From Dicyema japonicum (taxonomy: Eukaryota > Dicyemida > Rhombozoa > Dicyemidae), in the NCBI GenBank assembly GCA_011109175.1, contig RDEW01000024.1, positions 391,005-455,004 on the forward strand: DNA of 64,000 bases, written 5' to 3'. The position numbers were made by a program, and so were the translations under genes. Under the pieces are notes generated by a model. It saw only the letters and a program-made list of their open reading frames with translations, was not told the origin of the DNA and searched no databases. Positions 10,771 through 21,972 of this stretch are shown here, piece after piece (positions within the stretch are counted from its first letter, which is position 1; the number at the start of each line of letters is the position of its first letter).

Positions 10771-11861
10771 TTAGCATTTTAAAAATTTAATATATGAATA
10801 GCGAATATATTTCTTGGAATCGAATGTTTTATCGCGAATTTCTTTCAGATTCAAATCCTAAATATTATCCTTAAAATTTACGTCAAAAAAAGGATGATTC
10901 GGTACATCACTATCATTCGAATATCCAAGTCGATCCTTTTTACATTTAATGAGCAACTGAGATGTAATAACTTCAAACCTTTAATATTAAATCCTTGCAG
11001 TCTTCGTTCACAATCCCCGTTAAGTTCGGTTCAAGTCGTTGGATATCTTGTAAAACTTCATTCTTTGTATTCTTAAAGAAAGGAAGCTAAATTTGATAAA
11101 AAATATACTTTGTTGAAATACATGGTATATATGATTATACCAAGGCACCACCAATCCGTACTGTGGCAACATTCTTTATGGGTTATTTGTTCGGGGGAAA
11201 AAGTAGTACAATGATCCAATCAGTGAGGGACAATTTGTCTTGGGAGGAACATTCACTTCACTTAAACCGAAATCAGTGATCTTCACATAGCCATCTGACC
11301 CCAACAATAAATTTTCTAACTTAAGGTCCCTAAAGTACATGACTATAAATACCCGTGAATGATGTCGTTATTATGAAGAAACTCTACTCCAAGGCTACAC
11401 AAGCGGAGTAAAACTTTATTTGTCTTAAAGTAAAGGGTTTTTTCTTTAGTAATTTTACCAAATTCTCCAACTCAATGTATTCCAAAACATAACAAATATA
11501 AGACTAATATTATGCCCGAATAAACCTCATCATAATAATATGAATTTATGTGAACGAATAGGTGATGATTTACCTTTGTCACCAAATCGAAGACTTTCAG
11601 TTCGCTTATTATTCGATTACAGTCTCGTAGAGATGAGAGATTTTGGCGTTTTATAGCAAAATTTTCATGATTTTTGTTTTCGTATAAATCAACCTATTTA
11701 TCATTTAAACTAAACTACTGTTCCAAAACTCCCCTGCGCGATTTTTATCAGATTGAATTCCGTCACATCGGATCTAATTGTCACAATTGAATATACATTT
11801 TTACATCAAAATTTTGTAAACTCAACGTTATTTTTAATTCTTCAACATTTATGCTTGTCAT
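10771..11861 (-). pseudogene. AGC-family protein kinase paralogue 1 (micro-introns; two 1-nt indels)
   Basis: ATG at 11861, stop TAA at 10771-10773. GT-AG introns at 11774-11796 (23 nt), 11694-11718 (25), 11330-11352 (23) and three more of 22-24 nt towards the C terminus fit a catalytic domain plus AGC tail. Visible motifs: Gly loop AQGSFGT, beta-3 Lys in NFAIKRQ, catalytic loop HGDLKLENLLL (Arg of HRD lost, Asp kept), intact DFG in KITDFGLSE, PEQITHKE, then TDWWCLGIII and HPFFD. Against paralogue 2 there is a 1-nt deletion near 11392 and a 1-nt insertion in a C5T5 run near 11193-11202. Either this is a young pseudogene or these are base-calling errors; if the latter, the gene is intact and the only copy with a usable Lys and DFG. 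The text around YSACVALGVEFLH resembles PKN/PKC kinases. Confidence 0.8.
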
Positions 11862-11869
11862 TAAATATT

Positions 11870-12200
11870 AGATTGCATTTTGTTTTTATAATTACAGCGT
11901 TATTTTTCATTAGAAATTATTGTTTAGTAATGACTTATTTTTCTATCTATTTTATTTCATTTTAGAATTTGCTAATTATTTTTTAATTTAACAAAAATAT
12001 AAAATATGCTATTTATTATTGGTAAAAAATTAATTAACAATAAAATATTATTTGGAGAGCGACTGCTGACATTACTGAGTAAGCGTTTCCGCGGGCAACT
12101 GCGATCCCAATTAGTTGCCTCAGCCAGACCGCTTCCCGCACGTCTTTCTTGTGGTGGCCCAATTTCCTCCCGATTTCCTTCAGGAAAGAGGCTGTAATAT
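11870..12200. other. AT-rich spacer with a short GC-richer repeat-like piece
   Basis: 11,870-12,050 is A/T-rich and shows nothing. 12,056-12,196 is abruptly GC-richer and contains a Leu/Arg/Ser-rich open stretch (ERRLLTLLSKRFRGQLRSQL). It looks like a retroelement end, but I cannot name it. Confidence 0.3.
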
Positions 12201-14950
12201 TTATTATTGACTTGGGAATTTTTGCAAATAAACAGTTTGGTAGTTATCAGATAATGAGTATTCTTGAGGTCTTAGTCCATGCGAACATAACATAACATTT
12301 TTATTGAAGACCAAGTCGTAACGATAGTTAGGGGGATTAAAAATCCTGCCACGAAGCCTGGATTCTTTCGCAGTTTTATTCCCTCTAGCTTCAAAGTCTT
12401 GTCTGAACGTAAGTGTCATCCACTCTGGCCTTTAGAAGAAAACCCCTAAACCGTTCCACTACTACCAAATAACGAAGATCAACATTGATACCACCGAACT
12501 TTTCGAGACGTCTGATATCAATTCCCGAAATAATTACGTTAGTACTAGGATTTCTGGGAGCCGTAAAATTCCTCATAAATATACCGAAGAACAGAGGACT
12601 CAAGACTGAGCCTTGTGGCACTTCCCCTTCATTACAATCACTTCAGAAGTGAGTCTTCCGCATCTCACAAATGATTTTCTCCCCGCCAGAAGATTCATTA
12701 ACCAATCGACTAAAAGTTTTGAAATTTCAGCTGCGACTAGCTGATAAACAGTGCATCATGTCAGACACGATCGAGATCCTTCGATATATCTAGGCAGACT
12801 CACTCAGCTGATAGTTGAAATTCTGGCCTTCGAAATTCCTGGCTCGTCCACGATTTTCATACTCGAAAGAGATTCTTCGCTACTAGATCCTTTGGATCAA
12901 TCCCTTGAATTCTCTCGAGCAGCTCCAGAAAGGCATTAGGAATATCCGCTTCGGTGACATACTGTTTCTCTTTAAAATAACAGCATCTCATTTATATCCA
13001 GGAGCTACAAGCCTCCATAAGACTTCCAGAATGTTGGTTCTTGTTGTCTACCCTGCCTTAGTTCTCCATTTATGACTTGTTTAAATAAAAATCTATAGTC
13101 TCTGAGTATATTGAATTCTTCTCTTTAGATAATTCCTGATCCACACAATCCACACTATCTTAGTTTTGCCGAAGGCGATTCTCTGAAATTTCCAACCTTG
13201 ATATGGGTAAGACAGCGTCTTTAGAATATCCGAGAAAAAGGTGTAGTAAAACAATTTAGATACTCCTTCATATGTACTCACAATGTTTGCGAAAACAGTC
13301 CACATCACACCTGGCGAAAACATAGACGTCGATAAAGAACATAGCTTATCAGTCATGAAAGTCCTGTAAGACTCCAATTGACATTATTAGTATCAAATTT
13401 CATAAAACTCCCGCAATACGTGGCCGACTTTAAATTAACACATAAGATTTTGGGAATATGGTCGCTTCCGAAGAATAGTAGTATCCAAATGCGCAGTAAG
13501 ATGTGAAGACACTAGCAAAACACAAAGTTTACCACCACCTGTGTATGAATAATGATTTGGTTCCTTGGATGTCAAAACCTTGAAGCCAAGCGAGTCGGAT
13601 AAATGTCTCAATCTTCGTCCATTCTGATTGGTCGAACCACACTTAAAAGCAACATGTTTAGAACTAAGACCTCCAACCAAAATAGATTCCGGGTTGTCGA
13701 TAAAAAATTGGCGTATACTGTGCATACATTTTATAAGAATCTCGAATACACTCCTCCAATAGTAATCCCCACATCGTCACTGCAAATGTGAAAAGAATTA
13801 AATTCATATTCAGTGTTCCCTGTGATTGGGGCCTTCGACTATATAGATGTCATAGATAAAAGAGATGTTCCCGTATCAGCAGCAGCTCTTTCCTTCCATA
13901 TAATATCTACAGACGAAAAACCATATAGAATGAAATCTTATTCTCTGATTTTAGTCTCGTTAACGACGATAATATCAGTCTCCTCGGCTTTCACCAGTTC
14001 ATCATGCCTTTTCCGAATGGATTCACCAGCATTATTTTTACATTTCTTGCTTTCAACAACTTTTCAGGTGGTCTAGCCTCTTCAGGTCTAGTGCCACCAC
14101 ATTCAGTAAATCCACATTTGCCTTCGAACATTCGTGGTGATAATGAAAGTCATCTCTTTTGAGTCATTCCCTTTCAGTTTCGAGTTTTTTTTCTCATTTT
14201 GTTTTCATCTTATTTTGAAGCATTCTATCCGTTTGCATGGTTTGCGTAATCTCCTTAAAGTCTTCAGTTTACTTACAAGTTTCGCAAGTAGACCCGCAGA
14301 TTTCTTCAACTGATTGGACCATCTCGGGTTTATCTCATCTGACAGATTCATGAAAGTTAGTTTGGCGAACGCGCAATTCCTGAGTCTTCGCCACAAGGAA
14401 ACTTTTATAACACGACCAACAGTAGTTGATGCACTTCTCCGATCTCCTTTAAAGAGACAGCTGCTAAGTCCCGTGTTCCTCTCCACAAATAAAGTATTTC
14501 TCCCTTTCAATGCATCGAGATGCAACAAATTTATGGCATCTGAAACATCGGATTGCAGAGTCTTATTAGAGACGTAGCCTCAGCTCTTGATTTGAAGGTC
14601 AATTTTCCCACCTAAGGTTGTAACCTTCTTTCTTGAAGCAGTTGAAAGAAAATCCTGGCTGAAGAGTCACCAAAGATCTTCGTCAGTATTCCACGAGGGG
14701 ATCACCTTCAGAAACCACTTCAGATGGGGTAAACTCGGTGTGGAAATTCTGTGCCCATTCACACCAAATATGAAACTTTTTCCAGCTCTTAGTAAAAGCA
14801 TATCTGTCTTTAATATTGAGAATTCAAGTGTTAAAGAACCCGATTTCCTCGGACTAATTCGAGCTTTACGTGCAGTTTCCAAATTAGCCAAAGTGTTAAA
14901 ACAGTGAATCTTTCCAAATGCAGGATTAGTGATCACAAGAGAGACCACTG
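12200..14950 (-). mobile_element. LINE-J (Jockey/I-like) remnant: RT, endonuclease and ORF1 pieces
   Basis: Minus-strand pieces come in the order expected of one element read right to left. ORF1-like frames lie at 14,205-14,948. An endonuclease piece lies at 13,435-13,725 (ESILVGGLSSKHVAFKCGST then HLSDSLGFKVLTSKEPNHYS, the 'GDLNAKH..WGC...N..G..L' region). An RT palm entry lies near 12,560-12,621 (MPQGSVLSPLFFGIFM). Frames are broken by stops and small indels. About 2.7 kb; inactive. Confidence 0.75.
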
Positions 14951-15131
14951 TTAGTCAGTTATATTAACTAGATGTAGTTGCTTCCAGAGAAGACTTCTCA
15001 TCACTTCGATTAGTAATACCTTTAATGTTCTCAACAAAATTAATTTTTAAAAAATTAATGTTAAATATATTTAAGTCAATTAGTCAGTAGTAATATTTTT
15101 CAAATTACAATCCCTACAGCGTCATATTTTG

Positions 15132-15765
15132 AACTACTCATTTAAGCTAATCGTGGGGTATTTAACTGTGAGAATCTTAAGAAAGCAAAATGTGTTTGCC
15201 ACTTAGACAAGACTGTCGAGAACTTAAATAGGACTGACCAGGAAAGCGAACTAATAATTGACTCGAGACTTATGAGAACTATCAAAATCATGGATTCCCT
15301 AACTTCTAAATGAACATGCATAAAATAGTTCTAAACCCATTCCAATTAGATTTGTTAGTAAATCAAGGATTTGAAGTTAATGCGAATTGGCTGTTAATTT
15401 GGTCCTTTAAATTAGTGATCAGAATACCAGCTTCTTTTTACGATGTCGAAAATAAATCAATATTAAGATTAATATTACAAAAGTGACCCCGAAAATAGAA
15501 AAATTGACTATATTTTGGGTAGTATTCCATTCATATAACAATTGATCAGATATTGCTGTAAATGGAACAAAGGAATTTATGAAGAATATTGTGGAGAGAA
15601 ATGATGGAAATAACTAAAATGCAAAATTTAAAGACAAACGATAATTCTCATGAAATTAGGTTAATATGTCAACTTTTATTTAATTTTATTAATTACAATT
15701 TTTATTGGATAAAATTAAATATTATTTAAAATATATTTAATAATCGAACAATTAAAAAAATTTCA
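15132..15765. repeat. Direct repeat unit A enclosing membrane-protein gene A
   Basis: About 600 bp that recurs in the same orientation at about 17,290-17,860, with small indels. It includes the gene, its upstream region (TGAAATTAGGTTAATATGTC and the A/T block after it) and the 3' flank (a TGTTTGCCAC... block). It marks a local gene duplication. Confidence 0.85.
15363..15651 (-). CDS. Small type I membrane protein A (79 aa, two micro-introns)
   Basis: ATG at 15649-15651, stop TGA at 15363-15365. Two GT-AG introns, 15614-15639 (26 nt) and 15405-15427 (23 nt), must be removed to read it; the coding sum is 240 nt. Predicted order: signal peptide, residues 1-24 (starts MRIILFPSFLST, hydrophobic); short ectodomain, about 25-38, with an N-glycosylation sequon (NTT); one transmembrane helix, about 39-59 (IVNFSIFGVTFVIL...); stop-transfer RHRKKK; a 14-residue tail ending ALTSNP. 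I recognise no family. A sister gene lies 2.1 kb away with the same intron positions. Promoter-side DNA, signal peptide, introns and tail are nearly identical between copies, whereas ectodomain and helix differ. Function unknown; a surface receptor or ligand role is only inferred from the topology. Confidence 0.78.
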
Positions 15766-16665
15766 TGACAGATTGTCCTAACGAAAAACCAGGACAGAAA
15801 AAGACGATTGTATGCTCAATTGATATCCAGAAGGCTTTTGACTCTTTTTTGAGGAAGATTATAACTCACAAAATATATTCGTCGAACATTGACGAAAATC
15901 TGAAATTATGGTTGGGAAATTTCTTAAGTGATCGACGAGGAAGAGTACACTATGGCAATCGATGTTCCGTATTGAGACTATTTGCAAATGGCGTTCCTAA
16001 GGGATCCCCATTATCTCCCCTCTTGTTTAACCTTATGATGAATGAGTTGCCACTCCCACAGGGGGATGATGACATATATTAACGTATACAGATGATATAG
16101 TCATTTCTTCGAAGGATGTGAGTATTATCGAAGCAACGAGAAGAGTAAAGGACAATCTGAATAAACTAAGTTATGGCTTTGAGAAAATCAATTGACTGCT
16201 AGCCCGGAGAAGTCGGTGTTGACCCTATTCACGACAAACAGAAGACTAGAAAAAGTATCAATTGACTAGGGAAAGTCACATTGGATGGGAAAAATATCCC
16301 GCAAAACAAATACCAGAAAATCCTAGGAGTTACCTTTGACACCTTCTTAACCTTTACAAAACACGTCTAAAATATGTTATTGACTTGTACGAAGAAAATC
16401 AACTTCCTGAATGCGTTCTTGGGAAACCTAAGAGACAAAAAAGATCTGAATGGACTGGATGTCATATATAAACAGTTCATCGAGTCTAATATAGGATACG
16501 CATGTACTGTCTGGAGATCTAACCTTGCTGCAACGAATTTGGACAAGATCTGCAACATTCAAGTGAAGGCAGCAAACCTACTAAGGAAATCTTCCCGTGT
16601 GGAAATCCTACCCAGAAACCTTGAAAATATGATAGAGGCGACTGGAACAGTACCCGAGTATGCGG
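15765..16665 (+). mobile_element. LINE-J RT fragment
   Basis: Plus-strand RT frames: TIVCSIDIQKAFDSF (first catalytic Asp block), NGVPKGSPLSPLLFNLMMNE, then TDDIVISSKD near 16,090 in place of YADD. The thumb region follows (QKILGVTFDTFLTF, CTKKINFLNAFLGNLRD, ESNIGYACTVWRSNLAATNL). Close kin lie on the minus strand at 39.9-41.2 kb and 57.0-57.6 kb. In-frame stops near 16,080 and 16,265 show it is dead. It separates the two membrane-protein genes. Confidence 0.8.
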
Positions 16666-17140
16666 ACCTCGCCCATATCGGTCCCTTGCTCTTTCCTGGT
16701 TTATGCAGAAGAATCAAAATTCCATCACCAAGTTTCAAGGGGGAATGCGTCTCAAATACCTCATTGAAAATCTTTGTAATGAAGGTTGTCAGTTTGCCTG
16801 GTGCATACTTGATCATTTCTCCATGTATGTTGTCTGGTCCCCCTGCCCAGATGTTGTTTAATTTAATGTTTCCTCTGTAGAGATCGGTAGATTCAAGCTT
16901 CTTGGTGATGGCTCTACATGTGAGGTTTCATTTTCATTCAAAATTCCTGAAATGTTCGGCAATAATCTCAGTTTTTTTTTATTATCCAATACATTTTTTC
17001 CTTGACTGTCGTGAATACAAATATTCGTAGGTTGAACTCCCCTCTGCAAAAGGCGAACTGCTCGAAACATTTGTGTTCCGTATCCCAACTTCTCAAGTTG
17101 GCAGTTACCTCAACTAAATAAAGAAATTTTATTATTATTT
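16665..17140 (-). mobile_element. LINE-R fragment, minus strand
   Basis: The minus strand reads a linker (MFRAVRLLQRGVQPTNICIH, then DSQGKNVLDNKKKL), then AGGPDNIHGEMIKYAPGKL and FNEVFETHSPLKLGDGILIL. These are the 'KSAGPDNI..ELLKYG' and 'NDVFE....LG.GLLIP' blocks of the nearly intact LINE-R at 33.1-33.3 kb. It abuts the plus-strand LINE-J piece head to head. Confidence 0.75.
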
Positions 17141-17289
17141 TTACAAGAAAATTCGCTTTAGTGAATATTTCTTGAACAGTAGATCGTTCAACGGATAAGT
17201 TTAGACTGAGAAGCTAAAAAGTTGGTTCTTGACTCAGGCATACTCCACCATTGCTTATGTAATCAAGCTAATTTTTCATTCGAGAGATA

Positions 17290-17860
17290 AAATAGTCATT
17301 TACGCTTAATCATGGGCTATTTAACTGTAACGAATGTAATAAAAACAAAACGTGTTTGCCACGTAGACAAGACTGTTGAGAATTTAAATAGCAAGGATTC
17401 AAGTGAACATAAAAAATTAAAATCTAAACCCTTTCCCATTAGATTTGTTAGTAAATCAATGATTCGAAGTTAATGCGAATTGGTTGTTAATTTGGACCTA
17501 AAATTAGTGATCAAAATACCAGCTTTTTTCTACGATGTCGAAGGTATATAAAAAATCCGATTAATATTACACCAGCGACAGTGAAATAAGAAATGATGCC
17601 AATAACTTTGCTAGTGTATTCCATATGAATCTCATATTGATCATTCATTGTTGTAAGTGGAGCAAAGCAATTTATGAAGAATATTGTGGAGAGAAATGAT
17701 GGAAATAACTAAAATGCTAAATTGAAAGACAAACGATAATTCTCATGAAATTAGGTTAATATGTCAACTTTTATTTAATTTTATTAATTACAATTTTTAT
17801 TGGATAAAATAAAGTATTATTAAAATATATTTAATAATCGAACAAATAAAAAAAATTTCC
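17290..17860. repeat. Direct repeat unit B enclosing membrane-protein gene B
   Basis: Second copy of the unit at 15,132-15,765, same orientation. The upstream block (from TGAAATTAGG, 17745 onward) and the 3' flank are close to identical to unit A over long stretches; the differences concentrate in the middle of the coding region. Confidence 0.85.
17456..17746 (-). CDS. Small type I membrane protein B (80 aa, two micro-introns)
   Basis: ATG at 17744-17746, stop TGA at 17456-17458, introns 17709-17734 (26 nt) and 17498-17519 (22 nt), coding sum 243 nt. The signal peptide starts MRIILFPSFLST, as in copy A, then comes a 14-residue ectodomain (MNDQYEIHMEYTSK) unlike that of A and without its NTT sequon. 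The helix (VIGIISYFTVAGVILIGFF) also differs. RHRRKK and a tail ending FALTSNH follow, almost as in A. Intron positions and phases match A. Conserved splice sites and open frames in both copies argue for real genes rather than chance. Family unknown. Confidence 0.78.
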
Positions 17861-17879
17861 GAACAATTAATACGAGGAC

Positions 17880-19880
17880 CTCTGACTTATCCACTTAGCA
17901 TTTGATTAGTTTGGCTCACACGATGCTGTCAGTGGTTGGTTGTTCAGTTAAGAAGACTAATGTGTAGTTCACATTATGCAAGTCCCCGTCTTTACACAAG
18001 AATGCCGAAAATGGGATCTAGTGAAAAACATTGAACTAAGATGAGGAAGCTGTTGAAACCACGTTTCAGTATATCAGAGATCTCGTACTTTGTGATCTCT
18101 GAGAAGGGAAACCTCCCATCAGTGTGTTAAATAACAGTGTTCAAAATAGATCTTTGCAAGACTTTTTTCTCAAATAATATAATATTTATTAGAAAAGTAT
18201 GTGTCCCTGGTATTATCCCTTCATTCTAAAGTATAGATATAGGTTCGAAACTTTTTTATCTTCGCTTCGTTGACAATTAAAATATCCTTGGCTTTTGCCA
18301 GGGAAACTAATTCCTGATGCCTCCTCAGGATTGATCGAAATTCATGAGAATGATTTTCATATTTCGATTACAGGTCTTGTCAATGTGATCTCTTCAGGAA
18401 CAGAACCATACGTTAAGTAACGTTAAGTACAAAATTCAATTTACCACCTTCTTCACTCAGGCTGTTAATCTCCTGTTAACTCTGATTTTTTTCAGAGGGC
18501 CCTAGTAGGCTCCCAGCAAGACCTCTTTAGCTTTTCCTCCAGATATTAATTATCCACATTGACTTTTTCCATGTTGGCTTCACAATATCAGAGTTTAGGG
18601 TCTCATATTTGGTCATGATTTCATGCTTGTTTTTATTTGACTTCATATCTAGGTAACGTAAGGAAAAAGATTTTCGCATTTTTTCCACGTGTCCGAGACA
18701 TGACAGTTATCTCCTTTTCTCATAGAGGTCACAGCTTCTCTGGCGATCGGACAACAATCATAGCCTGTTCTGTGGTTGCCTGACCCGCAGTTGATACAAG
18801 ATACGGGGAACTGTGGTCTTCCCATTAGAAACTGCAATGTCTTGCAATGTGTCCGAAATATTCAAATAAAAACATCTAGTGACGGTCTTCTGACCTACTC
18901 AAAAAATATTTCTATCCATCCAATATAAAAAAAGCTTCTGTCTCAGTAGCTGCTCATCTTTACAACACTGAGTTTATTTCTATCTCTACTGGCGTTTATG
19001 GACTGGCGTTTTATGGATTCGGTGATAGGGGCAAGTTCTTTTTATAGACCATAAGTTCGTCGTTATCAGCCCATGTCGACACATTCACTAGAAAAATCTC
19101 CGTATACCTCTTTTGGATTTCGATTGTCTTATGATTGCCTATTCCTAAAGAAGACAAATTGATTTCTTCTATGAATGAGGTTTTGTCTGCCTTCTCTCAA
19201 AATTTAATTCGGAAAACTCCGTGACCTTTTTCCAATCACTCTGACATTCCTTAGGGATTTCAGTCCACATAATAGATCTTCAAACTTGATCTTTCCATAC
19301 TCTTGTCAATGACTGAAAGATCAACTATTAAAACACTCGGATTCCGTTCATCTCCATAACTTATCTTTTATATTGTAGTTGAGTTGAGACTTTCTTTCTT
19401 TCTTGCTATGGTTGATTCGGACTTCTTCAGATTATTCCTGCAATTTTTTAGCTTTTCTTTTTTTGTTGTCAATACTTTTCAAACTTTTCTTTAATGAAAT
19501 TTTTGCACACATGGTCAAACTGTTATCCACGTTTTTTTGGATAACAGTTGCTTATGCTTTTGTATCTTGTCTCGACAAAAATAATGTATAGAAATCAGTG
19601 GCTATATTCGTGTGAGGTTGAATGCATCAAGGCCTTTGGTAGACAGTAATTAGAAGAGGACGTTCGTAGAAGTAAAATATGTCAGCTTCAGATGTTGAAA
19701 GTTCACGATGAAAGAAATTTTTGACAAGTCAATGTGAAATCAGTAATATGTAGAAAAATATCAAATTCAACTTTTTTATTAGTTAAATAAAAATATCTCA
19801 CATTTGTTTTTACATGGGGATCTAAGAAAAAGGACATTTTACTATGTCAAAAATACTGTTGAGAAAATATTCATTATTCG
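17880..19880 (-). mobile_element. LINE-J ORF1 (gag-like) remnant with a zinc knuckle
   Basis: A minus-strand frame at 18,649-18,837 contains FPVSCINCGSGNHRTGYDC, a zinc-knuckle-like C-X2-C-X4-H-X5-C arrangement typical of Jockey/I ORF1 proteins. Surrounding minus-strand sequence to about 19,350 has ORF1-like frames broken by stops. The rest, to 19,880, is unassigned. Confidence 0.55.
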
Positions 19881-19889
19881 AGGATTACC

Positions 19890-20720
19890 TAATCCCTTCG
19901 ATTTCAGGAATGCAACAAGTGGATCTCCTCAGACCCTGTTGTTATTTCTGCCATCAATGTTCTCTCAGTGGGGTCTCTAACGGAGTCTGGACAATGCTGT
20001 ATACCTGAAGTCTTGAGGAAGATTTGCTAGTGTAATCTAACCAACATCGTCATGCCTGTTTGTTATCGGGGCCCTTCCTGGCTCAAAGTCAAACCTAATG
20101 AAGTTTTTGGTATTTTTTCGAATGATGAATTCTTCCGTATTGGGATCTCATTCTGACTGAGATTGAAAGTATTGTGCCATATCCGTGTCAATGCGGAGAC
20201 CAGATCGACTGTTTTGGCCTACACCCCTCTCCTGTATAAAGAATTAAAAAAGATCTTCTAGACAAATGACCTTAAACGAAGTCGTTAGGCGATCGTTGGA
20301 CGCGTCCGGACAACACCAATACTCGAACCAGTCGGTCTTTGCAGGCGTGACGTTAAACGAAAAGATAAAGTGACCACCTTCCCCTTTCAGCCAGGAAACC
20401 TCTGATCTGGGACGTTTACCTTGCAACCTACTCCAGAGAGCTTCTGGAGTCTGTTTGGCTGATATGAAAGTCGTGAGGTTGACACGGGAAAAGTACGTTG
20501 TCATTTCTAAGGAATTTTTGTTTGTTCAGCTCGCCATTGAGACTTCTGGTTCCCTTGCGCCTGCGACGCTGGAATTCTTGAGTCGTCTAGGGAATCGTAT
20601 TTCTATAGGATCGTGAGATCCCTGTGAGCGTTGCTGGTTATTTGAGCAAATCTTGCTCGCCATCATGAGAAGGAATACCCACGCAGTCAGGACGGCTGCT
20701 ATATGACCATTTGTTCACTT
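19890..20720 (+). mobile_element. LINE-C remnant, longest C-terminal copy
   Basis: In plus-strand frames, in order: a RHACL...GPFLAQS piece; DEFFRIGISFRLRL; CQCGDQIDCFGLHP (Cys/His zinc-like box, normally 'CRCG...D..G.H.LSC'); TPILEPVGLCRRDVKRKD; IETSGSLAPATLEFLSRLGN; and a final WLFEQILLAIMRRN. This is the block order of an invertebrate RT-associated C-terminal module. Multiple stops and frameshifts. It ends just before the A/T-rich 3' flank of kinase paralogue 2. Confidence 0.7.
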
Positions 20721-20890
20721 TATTTTGTCATTAATAAATAATTTAGATTTAAAAAAATTAATCAATATAAAAAATTAAATTTAACAAATTAATTAGTAAT
20801 TAATTTAGTAATTGTAACAATTAAAATCATAAACCGCAGTACATCGATCGTAGTAGTTTGAATGAAAATTTTTTCCCCTAAAATTACAAA

Positions 20891-21972
20891 CTATAAGAAT
20901 ACTTGAAAATATTCATCGGGGTTAAACTTTTTGTCACGAATTGTCTGAAAATTAAAACTCTGAATATTATTTTATGAATTGTACTTTAAAAAATGGATGT
21001 TTAAGTACATCATCATCTTTTAAGGATCCTAGTCTATCGTGAGGGGATTTAATTAATAACTGAGATTCAACAAATTCAAAACCTTTGATATTAAATTCCT
21101 ACATTTCACATTAGTCATCATAGGGAAGTGAGGATTGTGATGTAGAATATCCCAGTAAAGTTCGCGAGTATTCGTTTTAAAATAAGGAAGCTAAAATTAG
21201 TAAAGTAAACTATACTTTTCCAAAGTACATGTAATAAATTATTATACCAAGGGACCACCAATCCGCACTATAGGAAATTTTATTGTATCTCAGTATTTCG
21301 GGAGAAAAATAGTGAGGTGATCCATAGTTTGAATGACAAAATGATTTACGACTGTCGTTCATTTTACTCAAATGAAAATTAGTTATTTTCACATAACCGT
21401 CAGTCCCCAACATTAGATTCTGTAACTTAAGATCGCTAAAATTTATAAAAGTAAAAACCTATGGATGATCTTGTTAGCATGCAAGAACTCTACTCCAAGA
21501 GCTACACAGGCTGAGTAAAACTTTATTTGTCTATAAGAGAAGCGTTGCTTTTGCATTAAACGTTCTAAATCACCCATCTGCATGTACTTCATTGGAAGGA
21601 AGAGATTAGACTAACAATTAATAGAATCCCAACATTATCAAAATAATATGACTTTAGGTGGACAAAAAATATATTATTTGTTCTTGTGACTAAATCAAAT
21701 ACTTTCACTTCATTTATTATTCTTTGCAAGTCGACTGAAGCCGTAAGACTATGAAGTCTCACTGCGCATTTGTTTTGGTTTTTATCTTTGCACAAATCAA
21801 CCTATTTATTAATATAACGTGACTTTTCCAAATGATCCATTTCCAATTTCTTTTACTATTGTGTAATCAGTTGGGATGGATCTATTAGAATATATTATAT
21901 TGTATACCTCTCAATTTGCAAATTCTGTTCGTCCAATGAATTTTGTAATTTTTCAATAATACTATTCTCCAT
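20891..21972 (-). CDS. AGC-family predicted pseudokinase, paralogue 2 (seven micro-introns)
   Basis: ATG at 21970-21972, stop TAG at 20891-20893. GT-AG introns at 21882-21907 (26), 21802-21823 (22), 21587-21615 (29), 21436-21458 (23), 21191-21215 (25), 21060-21082 (23) and 20960-20984 (25) give one open frame of about 302 residues. Layout: short helical N terminus (ENSIIEKLQNSLDEQ); Gly loop GNGSFGK; beta-3 CAVRLH with Arg for the ATP-binding Lys; catalytic loop HSDLKLQN (Arg lost, Asp kept); metal site NFH instead of DFG; SPEILRYNK; DWWSLGIIIYYM; HPFFK; and an AGC tail (TIRDKKFNPDEYF). Three altered motifs with no frame damage suggest a retained, catalytically impaired kinase. The closest feel is PKN/PKC/PKB. 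The 29-nt intron may instead be 23 nt with a non-AG end, adding two residues. Confidence 0.85.

Noticed and set aside
10771-11861. Firm assignment of the AGC kinases to PKN
   Set aside because: YSACVALGVEFLH is PKN/PKC-like, but the proteins lack HR1 and C2 regions and are only about 300 residues; the subfamily needs a tree.
15132-17860. LTR retrotransposon with 600-bp LTRs
   Set aside because: The repeats do not begin TG and end CA, contain a complete spliced gene, and the DNA between them is two oppositely oriented LINE fragments, not gag-pol.
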